64,000 bases of DNA, taken from assembly GCA_964001305.1 (NCBI GenBank), contig CAXFAI010000036.1:124001-188000 (forward strand), written 5' to 3'. Positions 44,446 through 52,852 of the stretch are shown one piece after another; the first letter of the stretch is position 1, and each line of letters begins with the position of its first letter. Both the position numbers and the translations under genes were made by a program. The DNA comes from CAJXMH01 sp964001305. Lineage in GTDB: Bacteria > Bacteroidota > Bacteroidia > Flavobacteriales_E > Vicingaceae. A model generated the notes under the pieces. That model saw only the letters and a program-made list of their open reading frames with translations, was not told the origin of the DNA and ran no database searches.

Positions 44446-45662
44446 CTTATTCCAACTTCGGGTTTTTGCTTTCTATTCCAATTCCATTCAATGCGCCATA
44501 CTAAAAGAATGAAACCCAACAACAGATAAATTATACTTAATCGATACAACCTAGTTTGTCTTGGATTAACCGTTGGCACCATATTTAAAGGTACTTGTGC
44601 TGCATATCTAAAAACTGGATTTAAATACACATCCGCTCCAGGTTCTTGAAATTGAGCTACCACCCTTATGTATGTATCAGTTGATTGTAGTTGATAAGTG
44701 GCACTTGAACTTTCAGCAGCTTCTTTCTTAAGTTGACCACCTTGCCCAATGAAACGAATGTTTTTAAACGGTTTGTCGAAAGCTATATGTATTTCACCAT
44801 CTACAATCTGCATGTTTGTTAAAGAAGGCAAACTGGCAATTTCAATTCTTCGCTCACTTACTTTCCGACTTCCACTTTTTAAATCAATTCCATAAGCCTC
44901 TCCTCTCTTAAGCGCAGCAATAATATCTTTCTCCGTATTGGCTCTACTTTTAAAAACAGTTATATTTTGTCCCGATTTTCCTAAATCGTGGTGATTATGA
45001 GAATCATCGCTTGAAATCAAATAAGCGGGAATTCCTGCCGAAAGAGCCGCATCCCAATGGTCTCTTGAGCGACCAATATGATTCAAAACTTCCATGCAAT
45101 CATAACCTCTCAAGCTTTGCATGTCCTCCAAACTATAAGCACCTCTTAACTTAGGATGAGCAATGACCACTAAATTGTCGTCATTTTGTAAGTAATCAAC
45201 CGTGGTTTGTTTTTGATTTAAAAATTGTAGAAATGGAAAATCAAACCAATTCGAATTTTGATCACCGAGAATTAATTGATGTTGTTTGCCTAGGCCAATC
45301 CCATGCTCATAAGCTCGAATGACTTGTTTTCTACTTTCAATATTGGCAACCTTTTGATAGTTAGAAACAGCCGCCCAATCATAACCTAAGCTGTCTAAGT
45401 AAGTACTCACCACTTCTTCAGAAGACCCTTTGCCATTACTCAAACCAGCAAAGTTTTTTCCATGTGCATGAAAATTTCCCTTTTGCCATGGTTGATCTAA
45501 ATCTAGTATCTCCTCATATGGATTGTGCCAATTTTCTCCCGAAAAAGCCTCGGCTTTTGAAAAATTATAAACTTGAGTTGGCAGTAAACTCAACAAGCAT
45601 AACAAGACATTACTGTAAAAAGTAAACCTTAGAAAACCCCATGCGAACCTCTTCCAATTCAT
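44430..45662 (-). CDS. Membrane-anchored PHP-domain phosphoesterase-like protein
   Basis: The N-terminal membrane segment (residues 9-29) is followed by a PHP metal-site pattern: NFHAHGKNFAG, IAHPKLRGAY, and SSDDSHNHHDLG. The last has the Asp and His ligands of the third motif. A beta-sandwich domain and a C-terminal membrane helix (SIIYLLLGFILLVW) complete it. PHP domains hydrolyse phosphate esters. It overlaps the GT39 gene by 16 bases, which suggests work on a polyprenyl- or sugar-linked substrate outside the cell. That role is inference. Confidence 0.82.
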   Translation of the reverse strand: MNWKRFAWGFLRFTFYSNVLLCLLSLLPTQVYNFSKAEAFSGENWHNPYEEILDLDQPWQKGNFHAHGKNFAGLSNGKGSSEEVVSTYLDSLGYDWAAVSNYQKVANIESRKQVIRAYEHGIGLGKQHQLILGDQNSNWFDFPFLQFLNQKQTTVDYLQNDDNLVVIAHPKLRGAYSLEDMQSLRGYDCMEVLNHIGRSRDHWDAALSAGIPAYLISSDDSHNHHDLGKSGQNITVFKSRANTEKDIIAALKRGEAYGIDLKSGSRKVSERRIEIASLPSLTNMQIVDGEIHIAFDKPFKNIRFIGQGGQLKKEAAESSSATYQLQSTDTYIRVVAQFQEPGADVYLNPVFRYAAQVPLNMVPTVNPRQTRLYRLSIIYLLLGFILLVWRIEWNWNRKQKPEVGIRWAAT

Positions 45663-45794
45663 AGGGGTAAAATTCTACAAGCGCTCTATGCTCATTGTTT
45701 AGTTAAATTTAATTTTAAATGAGCAATTCTATTTTTCCTTAAACTTATTTTAACTTCTCTAATCTTTTCTACTCTAAAATAATTTGATAGCTTT

Positions 45795-45812
45795 ACCGAA
45801 CGAACATTCGGT
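45795..45812. promoter_or_regulatory. Palindromic TetR-type operator
   Basis: ACCGAACGAACATTCGGT has perfect 6-bp arms (ACCGAA/TTCGGT) separated by 6 bases. It ends 5 bases before the TetR start codon at 45817 and overlaps the likely transcription start after the TTTG (about 45783) / TAGCTTTA (45788-45795) promoter-like region. It is the obvious autoregulatory site of the TetR-SDR unit. Confidence 0.75.
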
Positions 45813-45816
45813 CTGT

Positions 45817-46383
45817 ATGACAAAAAGAGAACAAATACTAAATACAAGTCTTGAATTATTTGCTGAACAAGGAATTCAAGCAACGCCAATGTCACAAATT
45901 GTTGCGGAAAGCAAGGTAGCTACAGGCACTATTTATCATCACTTTAAAAGCAAACAAGAAATTATAGAAGCGCTTTACTTAAGCTTTAAAAAAGAATTAG
46001 GTCAGCTCTTTCAAAGCGCTTTTCATTCAAACGATTCTATTCAAACACAATTCGAAAAAATTTGGTTGGCAGTATTTGAATTTTACATTCAAGAACCCTT
46101 GAAATATAAGTTCTCCCAGCAAGTGCTACACTCACATTACATCAGTGAAGAAGTACGACAAGAAGGGCTGAGTTATTATGGGGCATTTTGCGATTTTTTT
46201 GAATTAGGGATGGAGAGAGGTGAATTTAAACAAATGGAGTTGCACTTGGCAATGGAGTTAATTCATAGCAGTATTTGTATTCTGGCGAATCTTTATTTAG
46301 ATCAAAAAATAGAAAATCTTAATCAACGAAAACAAGAAGCCCTGCTCTTTTCTTGGGGCGGCATTACAAAAAAGAAATCATGA
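45817..46383 (+). CDS. TetR-family transcriptional regulator
   Basis: The ATG at 45817 is used because the palindromic operator ends 5 bases upstream; an in-frame TTG at 45784 would fall before the operator. The helix-turn-helix TKREQILNTSLELFAEQGIQ, then VAESKVATGTIYHHFKSKQE, is textbook TetR. The ligand domain ends at residue 188. The stop codon overlaps the SDR gene start (ATGA), so the regulator and its enzyme are translationally coupled. It presumably responds to a substrate of that enzyme. Confidence 0.92.
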   Translation: MTKREQILNTSLELFAEQGIQATPMSQIVAESKVATGTIYHHFKSKQEIIEALYLSFKKELGQLFQSAFHSNDSIQTQFEKIWLAVFEFYIQEPLKYKFSQQVLHSHYISEEVRQEGLSYYGAFCDFFELGMERGEFKQMELHLAMELIHSSICILANLYLDQKIENLNQRKQEALLFSWGGITKKKS

Positions 46384-47429
46384 GTAAGAAAGTATTAGTT
46401 ACAGGAGCTACCGGCTATGTTGCAGCTTGGATCGTAAAAAAATTAGTAGAAGAAGGTCATACGGTTCATGCAGCAGTAAGAGAGCCTGACAATAAAAATA
46501 AAACGCAGCATCTCGATGAGATTGCTGCCAATACCAAAGGCGAAATCCACTATTTCAAATCTGATTTATTAGAAAATGGTTCATATGCAGAAGCCATGAA
46601 GGATTGTGAAATTGTGTTTCATACGGCTTCGCCTTTTTCCACCCAAGTTAATGACCCTCAGAATGATTTGATTGAACCTGCTGTAAATGGCACAGCCAAT
46701 GTCTTAAACACAGCGAAAGAAACGCCTAGTGTAAAACGTGTAATTGTAACCAGCAGCTGTGCTGCTATTTACACAGATGCCATAGACTGTCAGCAAACAC
46801 CTAATGGAGAACTTACCGAAGAGGTATGGAACACCACCGCTTCTATTGACTACCAGCCTTACTCCTATTCCAAAACTTTGGCAGAAAAAAAAGCATGGGA
46901 AATTGCCAATAGTCAGAAGCAATGGGACTTAGTAACCATAAATCCATCTTTGGTAATGGGCCCTCCTTTAAACCCGAAAGCAACAACCTCTGAAAGTTTT
47001 AATATTCTCAAACAACTGGGCAATGGAACTTTTAAAATGGGTGCACCCAAAATGGGTATGGGAATGGTTGATGTTAGAGAAGTAGCTGAAGCCCATTATA
47101 AGGCTGCTTTTGTAGAATCAGCAAGTGGAAGATACATTACTTCGGCTCATAACACCAATATGTTAGCAATGGCCCAGACTTTACAGTCGAAATATGGAGA
47201 TACATACCCACTCCCAAAAGCAGCCATCCCAAAATGGTTGTTGATGCTATTTGGTCCGATGTTAAATAAATTATTAAGCAGAGAATTCATTAAGAAAAAT
47301 GTGAATGTTGAATGGAAGGCTGATAATTCCAAGATAAAATCTGAATTAGGAATTGAGTTTAGGCCTATGCAAGAAACAATGGAAGATAGCTTTCAAGCGT
47401 TAATTGATGCAGGGGTATTTAAAAATTAA
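46380..47429 (+). CDS. Extended SDR, dihydroflavonol-reductase-like aldehyde reductase
   Basis: The ATG at 46380 is chosen because of the ATGA overlap with the TetR gene. The protein has an extended-SDR core: VLVTGATGYVAAWIVKKL for NADP binding, a VFHTASPF strand, the SSCAAIY catalytic serine area and YSYSKTLAEKKAW with the YxxxK pair. This matches yeast Gre2- and dihydroflavonol-4-reductase-like enzymes, which reduce aldehydes and ketones. The length of 349 residues is normal. The substrate is unknown. Confidence 0.88.
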   Translation: MSKKVLVTGATGYVAAWIVKKLVEEGHTVHAAVREPDNKNKTQHLDEIAANTKGEIHYFKSDLLENGSYAEAMKDCEIVFHTASPFSTQVNDPQNDLIEPAVNGTANVLNTAKETPSVKRVIVTSSCAAIYTDAIDCQQTPNGELTEEVWNTTASIDYQPYSYSKTLAEKKAWEIANSQKQWDLVTINPSLVMGPPLNPKATTSESFNILKQLGNGTFKMGAPKMGMGMVDVREVAEAHYKAAFVESASGRYITSAHNTNMLAMAQTLQSKYGDTYPLPKAAIPKWLLMLFGPMLNKLLSREFIKKNVNVEWKADNSKIKSELGIEFRPMQETMEDSFQALIDAGVFKN

Positions 47430-47465
47430 GATTTTGCACTATCTTAGAACTCCTAAGCAAATAGT

Positions 47466-47954
47466 ATGTCAGATCTTAAATTTCGACCACGTTTTAAATT
47501 TGAGGTTGGTTGTAACAAAGAAGCTTTTGTAGAAAGGATTAAAGTTCAACTGAGGCTAAATAATCCCAATGGCTATTCAGGAAAAACGAAACACGACCAT
47601 TTTCTAATTCGAGTGAACCCAAAACAAAAACATTTTTGGTCTCCTACATTGGATGTCAGTTGGGAGATGAACGAAAACAACAAGGTAGAAGTACGCTGTT
47701 TGGTAGCTCCTGAAGCTGCTGTTTGGACAATGTTCATGTTCTTCTATTTGGTGGCAGGCTTTGGTGCTATAATTGGCTTAATGATTGGGAGTTCACAATT
47801 AACTCTAGAAAGCTCTCCCTGGGGATTCTGGCTAGCAGGAGGAAGTTTGCTGCTAGGTGTGGTACTATTCTTTATTGCTCAATTTGGAAAAGATTTAGCT
47901 AAAGATGAAATGAGAGAAATGAAAGCCTTTATTATGAATGTATGTGACCAATGA
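47466..47954 (+). CDS. Membrane protein of unknown function
   Basis: The first 85 residues are soluble and basic (RPRFKFEVGCNKEAFVERIK, ending SPTLDVSWEM). Two membrane helices follow, about 92-115 (MFMFFYLVAGFGAIIGLMIG) and 120-142. The soluble part may form a small PH-like fold. It overlaps the DUF4260 gene by 4 bases (ATGA), so the two are coupled. Confidence 0.65.
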   Translation: MSDLKFRPRFKFEVGCNKEAFVERIKVQLRLNNPNGYSGKTKHDHFLIRVNPKQKHFWSPTLDVSWEMNENNKVEVRCLVAPEAAVWTMFMFFYLVAGFGAIIGLMIGSSQLTLESSPWGFWLAGGSLLLGVVLFFIAQFGKDLAKDEMREMKAFIMNVCDQ

Positions 47955-48307
47955 AAAGTTTAAAAATTTCCTTAAAGCTGGAAGAAGCTGCTATGTTTGC
48001 TCTTTCAATTGTTCTATTTCAACAAACCCAATTCGCTTGGTGGTGGTATTTGGCATTGATTCTAACTCCTGATATTGGAATGCTAGGGTACTTCATCAAT
48101 TCTAGAATTGGGGCAATTACCTACAATTTATTTCACCATAAAGCCATTGCCATCACTTTACTTTTAGCAGGGTGGTATTTCCAAATGGAATGGTTAGCGT
48201 TAATTGGGATTATTTTGTTGGGGCATGCAAGTATGGACCGTACTTTTGGTTATGGCTTAAAACATCCTGATCATTTCAAGCATACTCATTTGGGTTGGAT
48301 GAGTTAG
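47951..48307 (+). CDS. DUF4260 family membrane protein
   Basis: The 118-residue protein matches the DUF4260 pattern: KLEEAAMFALSIVLF, WWWYLALILTPDIGMLGY, AITYNLFHHKAIAI, then HASMDRTFGYGLKHPDHFKH. Four membrane helices carry conserved His and Asp residues that could bind a metal or lipid. The family function is unknown. Its stop region overlaps the convergent DUF4924 gene by 4 bases. Confidence 0.85.
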   Translation: MKSLKISLKLEEAAMFALSIVLFQQTQFAWWWYLALILTPDIGMLGYFINSRIGAITYNLFHHKAIAITLLLAGWYFQMEWLALIGIILLGHASMDRTFGYGLKHPDHFKHTHLGWMS

Positions 48308-48867
48308 TTGCTTTTCTCTTCAGGAAATCTAAGCTTGCCCATTTTCATTTCATTATACTGAAAAGCAAGTCGAGCCATTAAGTTGCTAATAACTTTCATC
48401 GCATCTTCCGTACCTGCTGCCACATTCTCCCTTTTTAGCCGCAACACCAATAAGCCGTATAATCCGTTTAAGGCAACTGCTATTTCATTTCCTTTTAACT
48501 CCGCTTGGGTTTTGCGTTGTAAGTCAGCTAAAGGCTCTTTTGCTTCATCATAAAGCTTTTGATATTCTTTGTCTTGAAAAGCAGTTAACAAACTTTTATG
48601 AAGCACTTGCAAACCCTGAGCAATGTCATTTAACTCAGCTAAGTGACCATTTTTATCAATCCCTTGTTCCTTCATTTGTTGAATTAAATCACTATACCAA
48701 GCCTTAATTTCTTTTTTGACCTCAATAGGTTGGTCATATTGAGAAATAATGGAATGCTCAATTGCTTTAATATCAAACTTGAATGATCGAATTATATCTT
48801 CAATTTGATACATATACAGAATGTACTCAACAATATTAGTTTCCTTTTTTACTCTTGCTATTAACAT
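48304..48867 (-). CDS. DUF4924 family protein
   Basis: The start at 48867 (MLIARVKKETNIVEYILYMY) is chosen because it lies one base after the stop of the upstream gene and matches the usual family beginning; an in-frame ATG at 48894 is inside that gene. The protein of about 187 residues is all helical, with IVEYILYMYQIEDIIRSF near the start and ALNGLYGLLVLRLKRENV near the end. It is widespread in Bacteroidota and of unknown function. Its coupling to an OmpH-like gene may hint at an envelope-related role. Confidence 0.8.
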   Translation of the reverse strand: MLIARVKKETNIVEYILYMYQIEDIIRSFKFDIKAIEHSIISQYDQPIEVKKEIKAWYSDLIQQMKEQGIDKNGHLAELNDIAQGLQVLHKSLLTAFQDKEYQKLYDEAKEPLADLQRKTQAELKGNEIAVALNGLYGLLVLRLKRENVAAGTEDAMKVISNLMARLAFQYNEMKMGKLRFPEEKSN

Positions 48868-48868
48868 C

Positions 48869-49477
48869 TTACTTCTGCTTATTATCTTCAGCAACTTGAT
48901 TGAGTTGCTCTAAAACTTCTTCTGTAATATCTAAAGAATCTCCAACCATTAAAAGCGAACTACTGGAAGAATAATCAAAAATCATATCTACATCTTGAGA
49001 TTCATACTTTTTTAAGGCTTTCAAAATTTTACTTCGAATATCACGCTTCATCTGGTCTTCCATCTCCATTAACTTCATCGACAATTCTTCTTGCTTTCTT
49101 CCTAATTCTTGTTCCTTTTGAAGCAATGATTTTTGCTTCTGCTCTCCTTCAAAACGACTCATTGTGGGCGCTGCTTCTTGAAATTCCATGACTTCCTTTT
49201 CAAAGCTCTTTATACTTTGTTCTAAATCTCGCTCATACTCGCTTTTTCTACTTTCTAAGTTTTTTCTCATTTCAGAAACCAAATTATACTTGCTCCATAG
49301 GGTATCTGTATTCACGTATTTAATAGTCAATGCTGAGTTCTGTAACGTATCAATTACACTTGACTCAACAACTTCTTTTTCTATTTCTACTTCTTCCATT
49401 TTGTTCCCTCGAAATGCTAGATACAATATCGCTATCAAAAAAACAACATTTAAAACCCACTGAATCGTTTTATTCAT
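48869..49477 (-). CDS. OmpH/Skp-like periplasmic chaperone
   Basis: After a membrane anchor or uncleaved signal (residues 5-22) the protein has the OmpH opening TIKYVNTDTLWSKYNLVSEM. A long coiled coil (about 75-150, rich in Glu, Lys and Gln) follows, then the final DVDMIFDYSSSSSLLMVGDS, where OmpH proteins carry their conserved end strand. The length of 202 residues is normal. It should hold unfolded outer-membrane proteins as a trimer. It is divergent from the DUF1853 gene by 54 bases and coupled to the DUF4924 gene. Confidence 0.85.
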   Translation of the reverse strand: MNKTIQWVLNVVFLIAILYLAFRGNKMEEVEIEKEVVESSVIDTLQNSALTIKYVNTDTLWSKYNLVSEMRKNLESRKSEYERDLEQSIKSFEKEVMEFQEAAPTMSRFEGEQKQKSLLQKEQELGRKQEELSMKLMEMEDQMKRDIRSKILKALKKYESQDVDMIFDYSSSSSLLMVGDSLDITEEVLEQLNQVAEDNKQK

Positions 49478-49531
49478 AATTCCTTCCTATTTCTTAGTTT
49501 CTTAAATTCGGTGCAAAAGTGAGATAAATTC

Positions 49532-50404
49532 ATGAAAAATGAGATTGACTATCAAGACTTAATCCAAGAAATTAAATTAACGGAAAGTGATTTTTTAAAA
49601 GATTTACGCTACCTATTGAGTCATTCGAACTTAGCCATTAAGTCGCTTAGTGAGTATTACTTCGAATTGGGCGAATATTCTGAAAAAGCTTTTATTTCCA
49701 ATCTTGAGTCTGCAAACATTCCATTGAAACAAGAATTTAGAAAATTACCACTGGGAAAGTATGCCGAAGAATTACTCAAGTTTTATTTTAAAAACAGCAA
49801 TGATTGGAAATTAATAAAAGCCAACCAAGTAGTTTATGAGAATTCAAAAAGTGTAGGTGAAATTGATTTTATAATTCAAAACACCAAAGATTGTCGGTTT
49901 ACGCATTTAGAGTTTGCTATAAAGTTTTACTTATTATTTAAGGATGAGTTTATTGGACTTAACCCTAAGGATAATCTAAGAAACAAAGTAAACAAGCTAC
50001 TTCATAAACAACTTCCTTTGTTTAAAAAATACAAGTATCAAATTGCACCTAAGTTGATTAATCATGCGGTTGAATCTAAAGTATTGCTCAAAGGTGCATT
50101 CTTTTATCCGATTCATTTATTTGATTTTGAGCAAAATAATTTAAACAATGGCTGGTGGTGCTACAGATTAGAAATGAACAAGGTAGTCAACAATCGGTAT
50201 CTTTTTGAAATCGTAGAAAATAAGCAAGATTGGATTTTTCCCTTTAAAAGAAAAAAATTAATGGAATTTGATACTTGCTTGGCGAACCTAAAGGAAATGT
50301 TTCTAAAAAAGCGTGAAGTTATGATCTGCAGGTATTCCTTAAAGGAAGGTTTAGTCCATGATCGAGGATTTATCGTTTCAGATGAATGGCCTAATCTATT
50401 TTAG
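49532..50404 (+). CDS. DUF1853 family protein
   Basis: The 290-residue protein has the DUF1853 features: LPLGKYAEELLKFYFKNS, GEIDFIIQNTKDCRFTHLEF with an Asp and Glu in a restriction-fold-like core, then FAIKFYLLFKDEFIGLNPKD and NNGWWCYRLEM. The pattern D...ExxxK resembles PD-(D/E)xK nucleases, but the activity is unproven. It ends in a 14-base convergent overlap with the SiaC-like gene. Confidence 0.8.
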   Translation: MKNEIDYQDLIQEIKLTESDFLKDLRYLLSHSNLAIKSLSEYYFELGEYSEKAFISNLESANIPLKQEFRKLPLGKYAEELLKFYFKNSNDWKLIKANQVVYENSKSVGEIDFIIQNTKDCRFTHLEFAIKFYLLFKDEFIGLNPKDNLRNKVNKLLHKQLPLFKKYKYQIAPKLINHAVESKVLLKGAFFYPIHLFDFEQNNLNNGWWCYRLEMNKVVNNRYLFEIVENKQDWIFPFKRKKLMEFDTCLANLKEMFLKKREVMICRYSLKEGLVHDRGFIVSDEWPNLF

Positions 50405-50801
50405 TCTCTTTTGAATGAAGTTTTTCATATCCTAAGAACTCAAATGGCAGCTTCGTCATTTGTTCAAAATCCTTTCCTGTTTCCAAGCCATATTGGTCGT
50501 CATTTACATAGCGCCAAACTATATTTATTTGAATTCCTTTTTCTTTCAATTGCAGAAGCTTGAACAAGAAAAATAGAAATCGCTTTGTTGATGCAATGTT
50601 AAAGTACTCTACATCAAATGTAAAATTAACTTGCTTGGTGGTGGGTTGATTAACAAATTCGTCCATCCAGTTAAGTAAAGGAGCATAAAACTCGTCTACA
50701 TTAACAAGAATTGATTTTCCCTCAATTGTAAAATTCCCATCACTCGGATTAAATACAACCTTTGGAGATTTGTAGGTTGGTTCAATTTCAATGTGCTGCA
50801 T
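50391..50801 (-). CDS. SiaC/DUF1987-like regulatory phosphoprotein
   Basis: The 136-residue protein opens with IEPTYKSPKVVFNPSDGNF and contains DEFYAPLLNWMDEFVNQP and DVEYFNIASTKRFLFFLFKL. This is the DUF1987 layout, where SiaC proteins have a phosphorylatable Thr/Ser in an N-x-S-S-K-like loop. Here the loop reads NIASTK, so one Ser or Thr can still be modified. SiaC acts with SiaA/SiaB-type phosphatase-kinase pairs and a diguanylate cyclase; none of those is encoded nearby. Confidence 0.82.
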   Translation of the reverse strand: MQHIEIEPTYKSPKVVFNPSDGNFTIEGKSILVNVDEFYAPLLNWMDEFVNQPTTKQVNFTFDVEYFNIASTKRFLFFLFKLLQLKEKGIQINIVWRYVNDDQYGLETGKDFEQMTKLPFEFLGYEKLHSKETKID

Positions 50802-50872
50802 ACTTTTATTCTTCCCAGTAAATATGCATATTTTTTTCGACTTAAAAAATTCTAATTCTTGTTTAACCCTAT

Positions 50873-51610
50873 TTATAGGCTCATCATATCCTTTAATTTC
50901 GAAGCTTGTCTTCTAGAAACCTCAATTTGTTTCCCATCTCGAAGCGTTAGTCGAAAACCTCCGTTAAACCATTCTTCTACAGACTCTACCCAATCTAAAT
51001 TCACGATAAACTTTCTATTTGCTCTAAAAAACTTCTTGTCTTCCAATCTATTTTCCAAATTATTCAAAGACTTTAATATGAGTGGCTTAAACTGATCAAA
51101 ATAAATGCGCACATAATTTCCTTCAGATTCAAAAGCACTCACTTGTTTTAATTTCACAAACCAGCATTTTGTACCATCTTTTACAAAAATTTGATCTTCT
51201 AAGCCAAGCTTTTCAGTATTTGAGTTTTCGCTCTGCTTTTCACCTTGTTCTTGGTCTTCTTTAAGTTCTTGCTCTAATTTTAAGATGGTATCATTTAACC
51301 GTTCCTTTTCAATAGGCTTTAACAAATAATCAAAAGCACTTACTTCAAATGCTTTTAAAGCATATTCATCATAAGCAGTTGTAAAAACAACACGAGGAAC
51401 ATATTGAAGGTCTTCTAACAGTTCAAATCCGTTTTTACCAGGCATTTGTATATCTAAGAAAACCAATTGAGGTTTTAAAGCTTCTATTTTCTTTTTTGCA
51501 TTATCGGCATTATTACATTCCGCAATAATTTCAACTTGAGGATAATCCACTAAGAGATTCTTTAATTCTTGCCTTGCAAGTCTTTCATCATCAACTATGA
51601 TTGCTTTCAT
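50873..51610 (-). CDS. LytTR-family response regulator (second system)
   Basis: The 245-residue protein has a receiver (D7/D8, phosphoacceptor D53, T77 and K98) and a C-terminal LytTR domain: KDGTKCWFVKLKQVSAFESE, then FFRANRKFIVNLDWVESV and LTLRDGKQIEVSRRQASKLK. A glutamate-rich linker (about 118-140) joins them. It overlaps the kinase gene by 20 bases. Its domain order and size match the first LytTR protein of the window, but the linker differs. Confidence 0.93.
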   Translation of the reverse strand: MKAIIVDDERLARQELKNLLVDYPQVEIIAECNNADNAKKKIEALKPQLVFLDIQMPGKNGFELLEDLQYVPRVVFTTAYDEYALKAFEVSAFDYLLKPIEKERLNDTILKLEQELKEDQEQGEKQSENSNTEKLGLEDQIFVKDGTKCWFVKLKQVSAFESEGNYVRIYFDQFKPLILKSLNNLENRLEDKKFFRANRKFIVNLDWVESVEEWFNGGFRLTLRDGKQIEVSRRQASKLKDMMSL

Positions 51611-52679
51611 GATTCTCTGTTTTAATTTTAACTGTTTCTGCAGGTATCAAAAGCTCTACTTTAACTTCAGTTTCGTTTAAATTAAAGATTTTAAAATTAG
51701 CTTCTTTTCCGTATAACAATTTTAATCTTTCAATGGTATTTGGCAAACCAAAGCCCCGTTCTTCTTCTTTTTTCTTTAACTCAGAAAGTTGACCACTATT
51801 TACTATTTCAATTTTTAATTTATCTTGCTCTTTAAAAGCATACAATTTCACATTTCCTCCTTCGGGTAATTTACTTATTCCATGTTTTATCGCATTTTCA
51901 ACTAAGGTCTGTAAAATCATAGGAGGCAACAAATGATCCTTACAGCCCTCTTGTACTTGAATCTCAAGATTCAACCTTTCTTCAAATCTCGTTAACTCCA
52001 AGTTCAAATAATCGTTTACTAAGTTTAGTTCTTCTTGCAAACTGATTACTTTCTTTCGGCCCATTAATAATGAACTTCTTAAAATATTAGACAATCGGGT
52101 TATTGAATCTTTAGACTTTTGAGGGTCTTCATCAACCAATGCCCGAATTATATTCATGCTATTAAATATAAAATGGGGATTTAGTTGTGACTTTAATTTA
52201 TTAAGCTCTATTTCATTTTGTAGGGCTTGCCATTGCAAATTCTTTATTTCTTCTCTTCTATAATTTCGAATAAAATGATATAAAAAATAGAGTAATGACC
52301 ATAACATGAATATAACAGCCAAATTCAATGTCAGTTGCAGCATTTCAAGCCCAACTAACTCGAACTCGCCACCAGCAATAAAGCTTTCAGAAACAAATGT
52401 ATGAACCAAAATAAATAGAGCACCAAACAAAATAGACGCTCCAATCACTCTGGGAATTAGTTGCACAATTTTTAAGCGTAGCCAATTTAGTTTAATAATT
52501 AGCTCTCGATAAATATGCGAACTAACTACTCCCAGCAAAAAAGTAGTTAATAAATTGAGGAATACGGTAAATTCTAATGAAGCACCGTCTAGCTTGTTGA
52601 GTAGCCCCATTAGAACCACATAAATTAGCCATCCACTAATTTGTGAAATCCAATAAAGTTCTTTCTTCGATTGAATCAT
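51591..52679 (-). CDS. LytS-type sensor histidine kinase (second system)
   Basis: Four membrane helices in the first 130 residues (for example GWLIYVVLMGLLNK and TTFLLGVVSSHIYREL) are followed by a His_kinase domain. H169 lies in LNPHFIFNSMNIIRAL, and the ATPase half has LQTLVENAIKHGIS and GFGLPNTIERLKLLYGKE. There is no periplasmic sensor domain, so the signal may be sensed within the membrane. It overlaps the regulator gene by 20 bases. Its promoter region also holds the hairpin at 52734-52760 and faces the divergent outer-membrane gene. Confidence 0.92.
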   Translation of the reverse strand: MIQSKKELYWISQISGWLIYVVLMGLLNKLDGASLEFTVFLNLLTTFLLGVVSSHIYRELIIKLNWLRLKIVQLIPRVIGASILFGALFILVHTFVSESFIAGGEFELVGLEMLQLTLNLAVIFMLWSLLYFLYHFIRNYRREEIKNLQWQALQNEIELNKLKSQLNPHFIFNSMNIIRALVDEDPQKSKDSITRLSNILRSSLLMGRKKVISLQEELNLVNDYLNLELTRFEERLNLEIQVQEGCKDHLLPPMILQTLVENAIKHGISKLPEGGNVKLYAFKEQDKLKIEIVNSGQLSELKKKEEERGFGLPNTIERLKLLYGKEANFKIFNLNETEVKVELLIPAETVKIKTENHESNHS

Positions 52680-52733
52680 AAAAGCAGCTTAAATTCGTTT
52701 CATAATGTTGCTTATCTTTTCGCCTTTATATAA

Positions 52734-52760
52734 AGAAAGGAGGTGATTGACCTCCTTTCT
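52734..52760. other. Hairpin with Shine-Dalgarno and anti-Shine-Dalgarno arms
   Basis: AGAAAGGAGGT (52734-52744) pairs perfectly with ACCTCCTTTCT (52750-52760) across a 5-base loop. Read together, the left arm and loop spell AGAAAGGAGGTGAT, the exact complement of the 16S rRNA 3' tail ATCACCTCCTTTCT, and the right arm equals most of that tail. There is no T run on the plus strand. It lies between two divergent start codons (52679 and 52853), so it may be part of a leader. Confidence 0.7.
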
Positions 52761-52852
52761 CCAACTGTTTAACATAAAACAACTATTGCTACTGTAGTTA
52801 TTCGAATACTAATTTAAGTACTTTCATAGAAATAGAGAATTCAAATACACCA

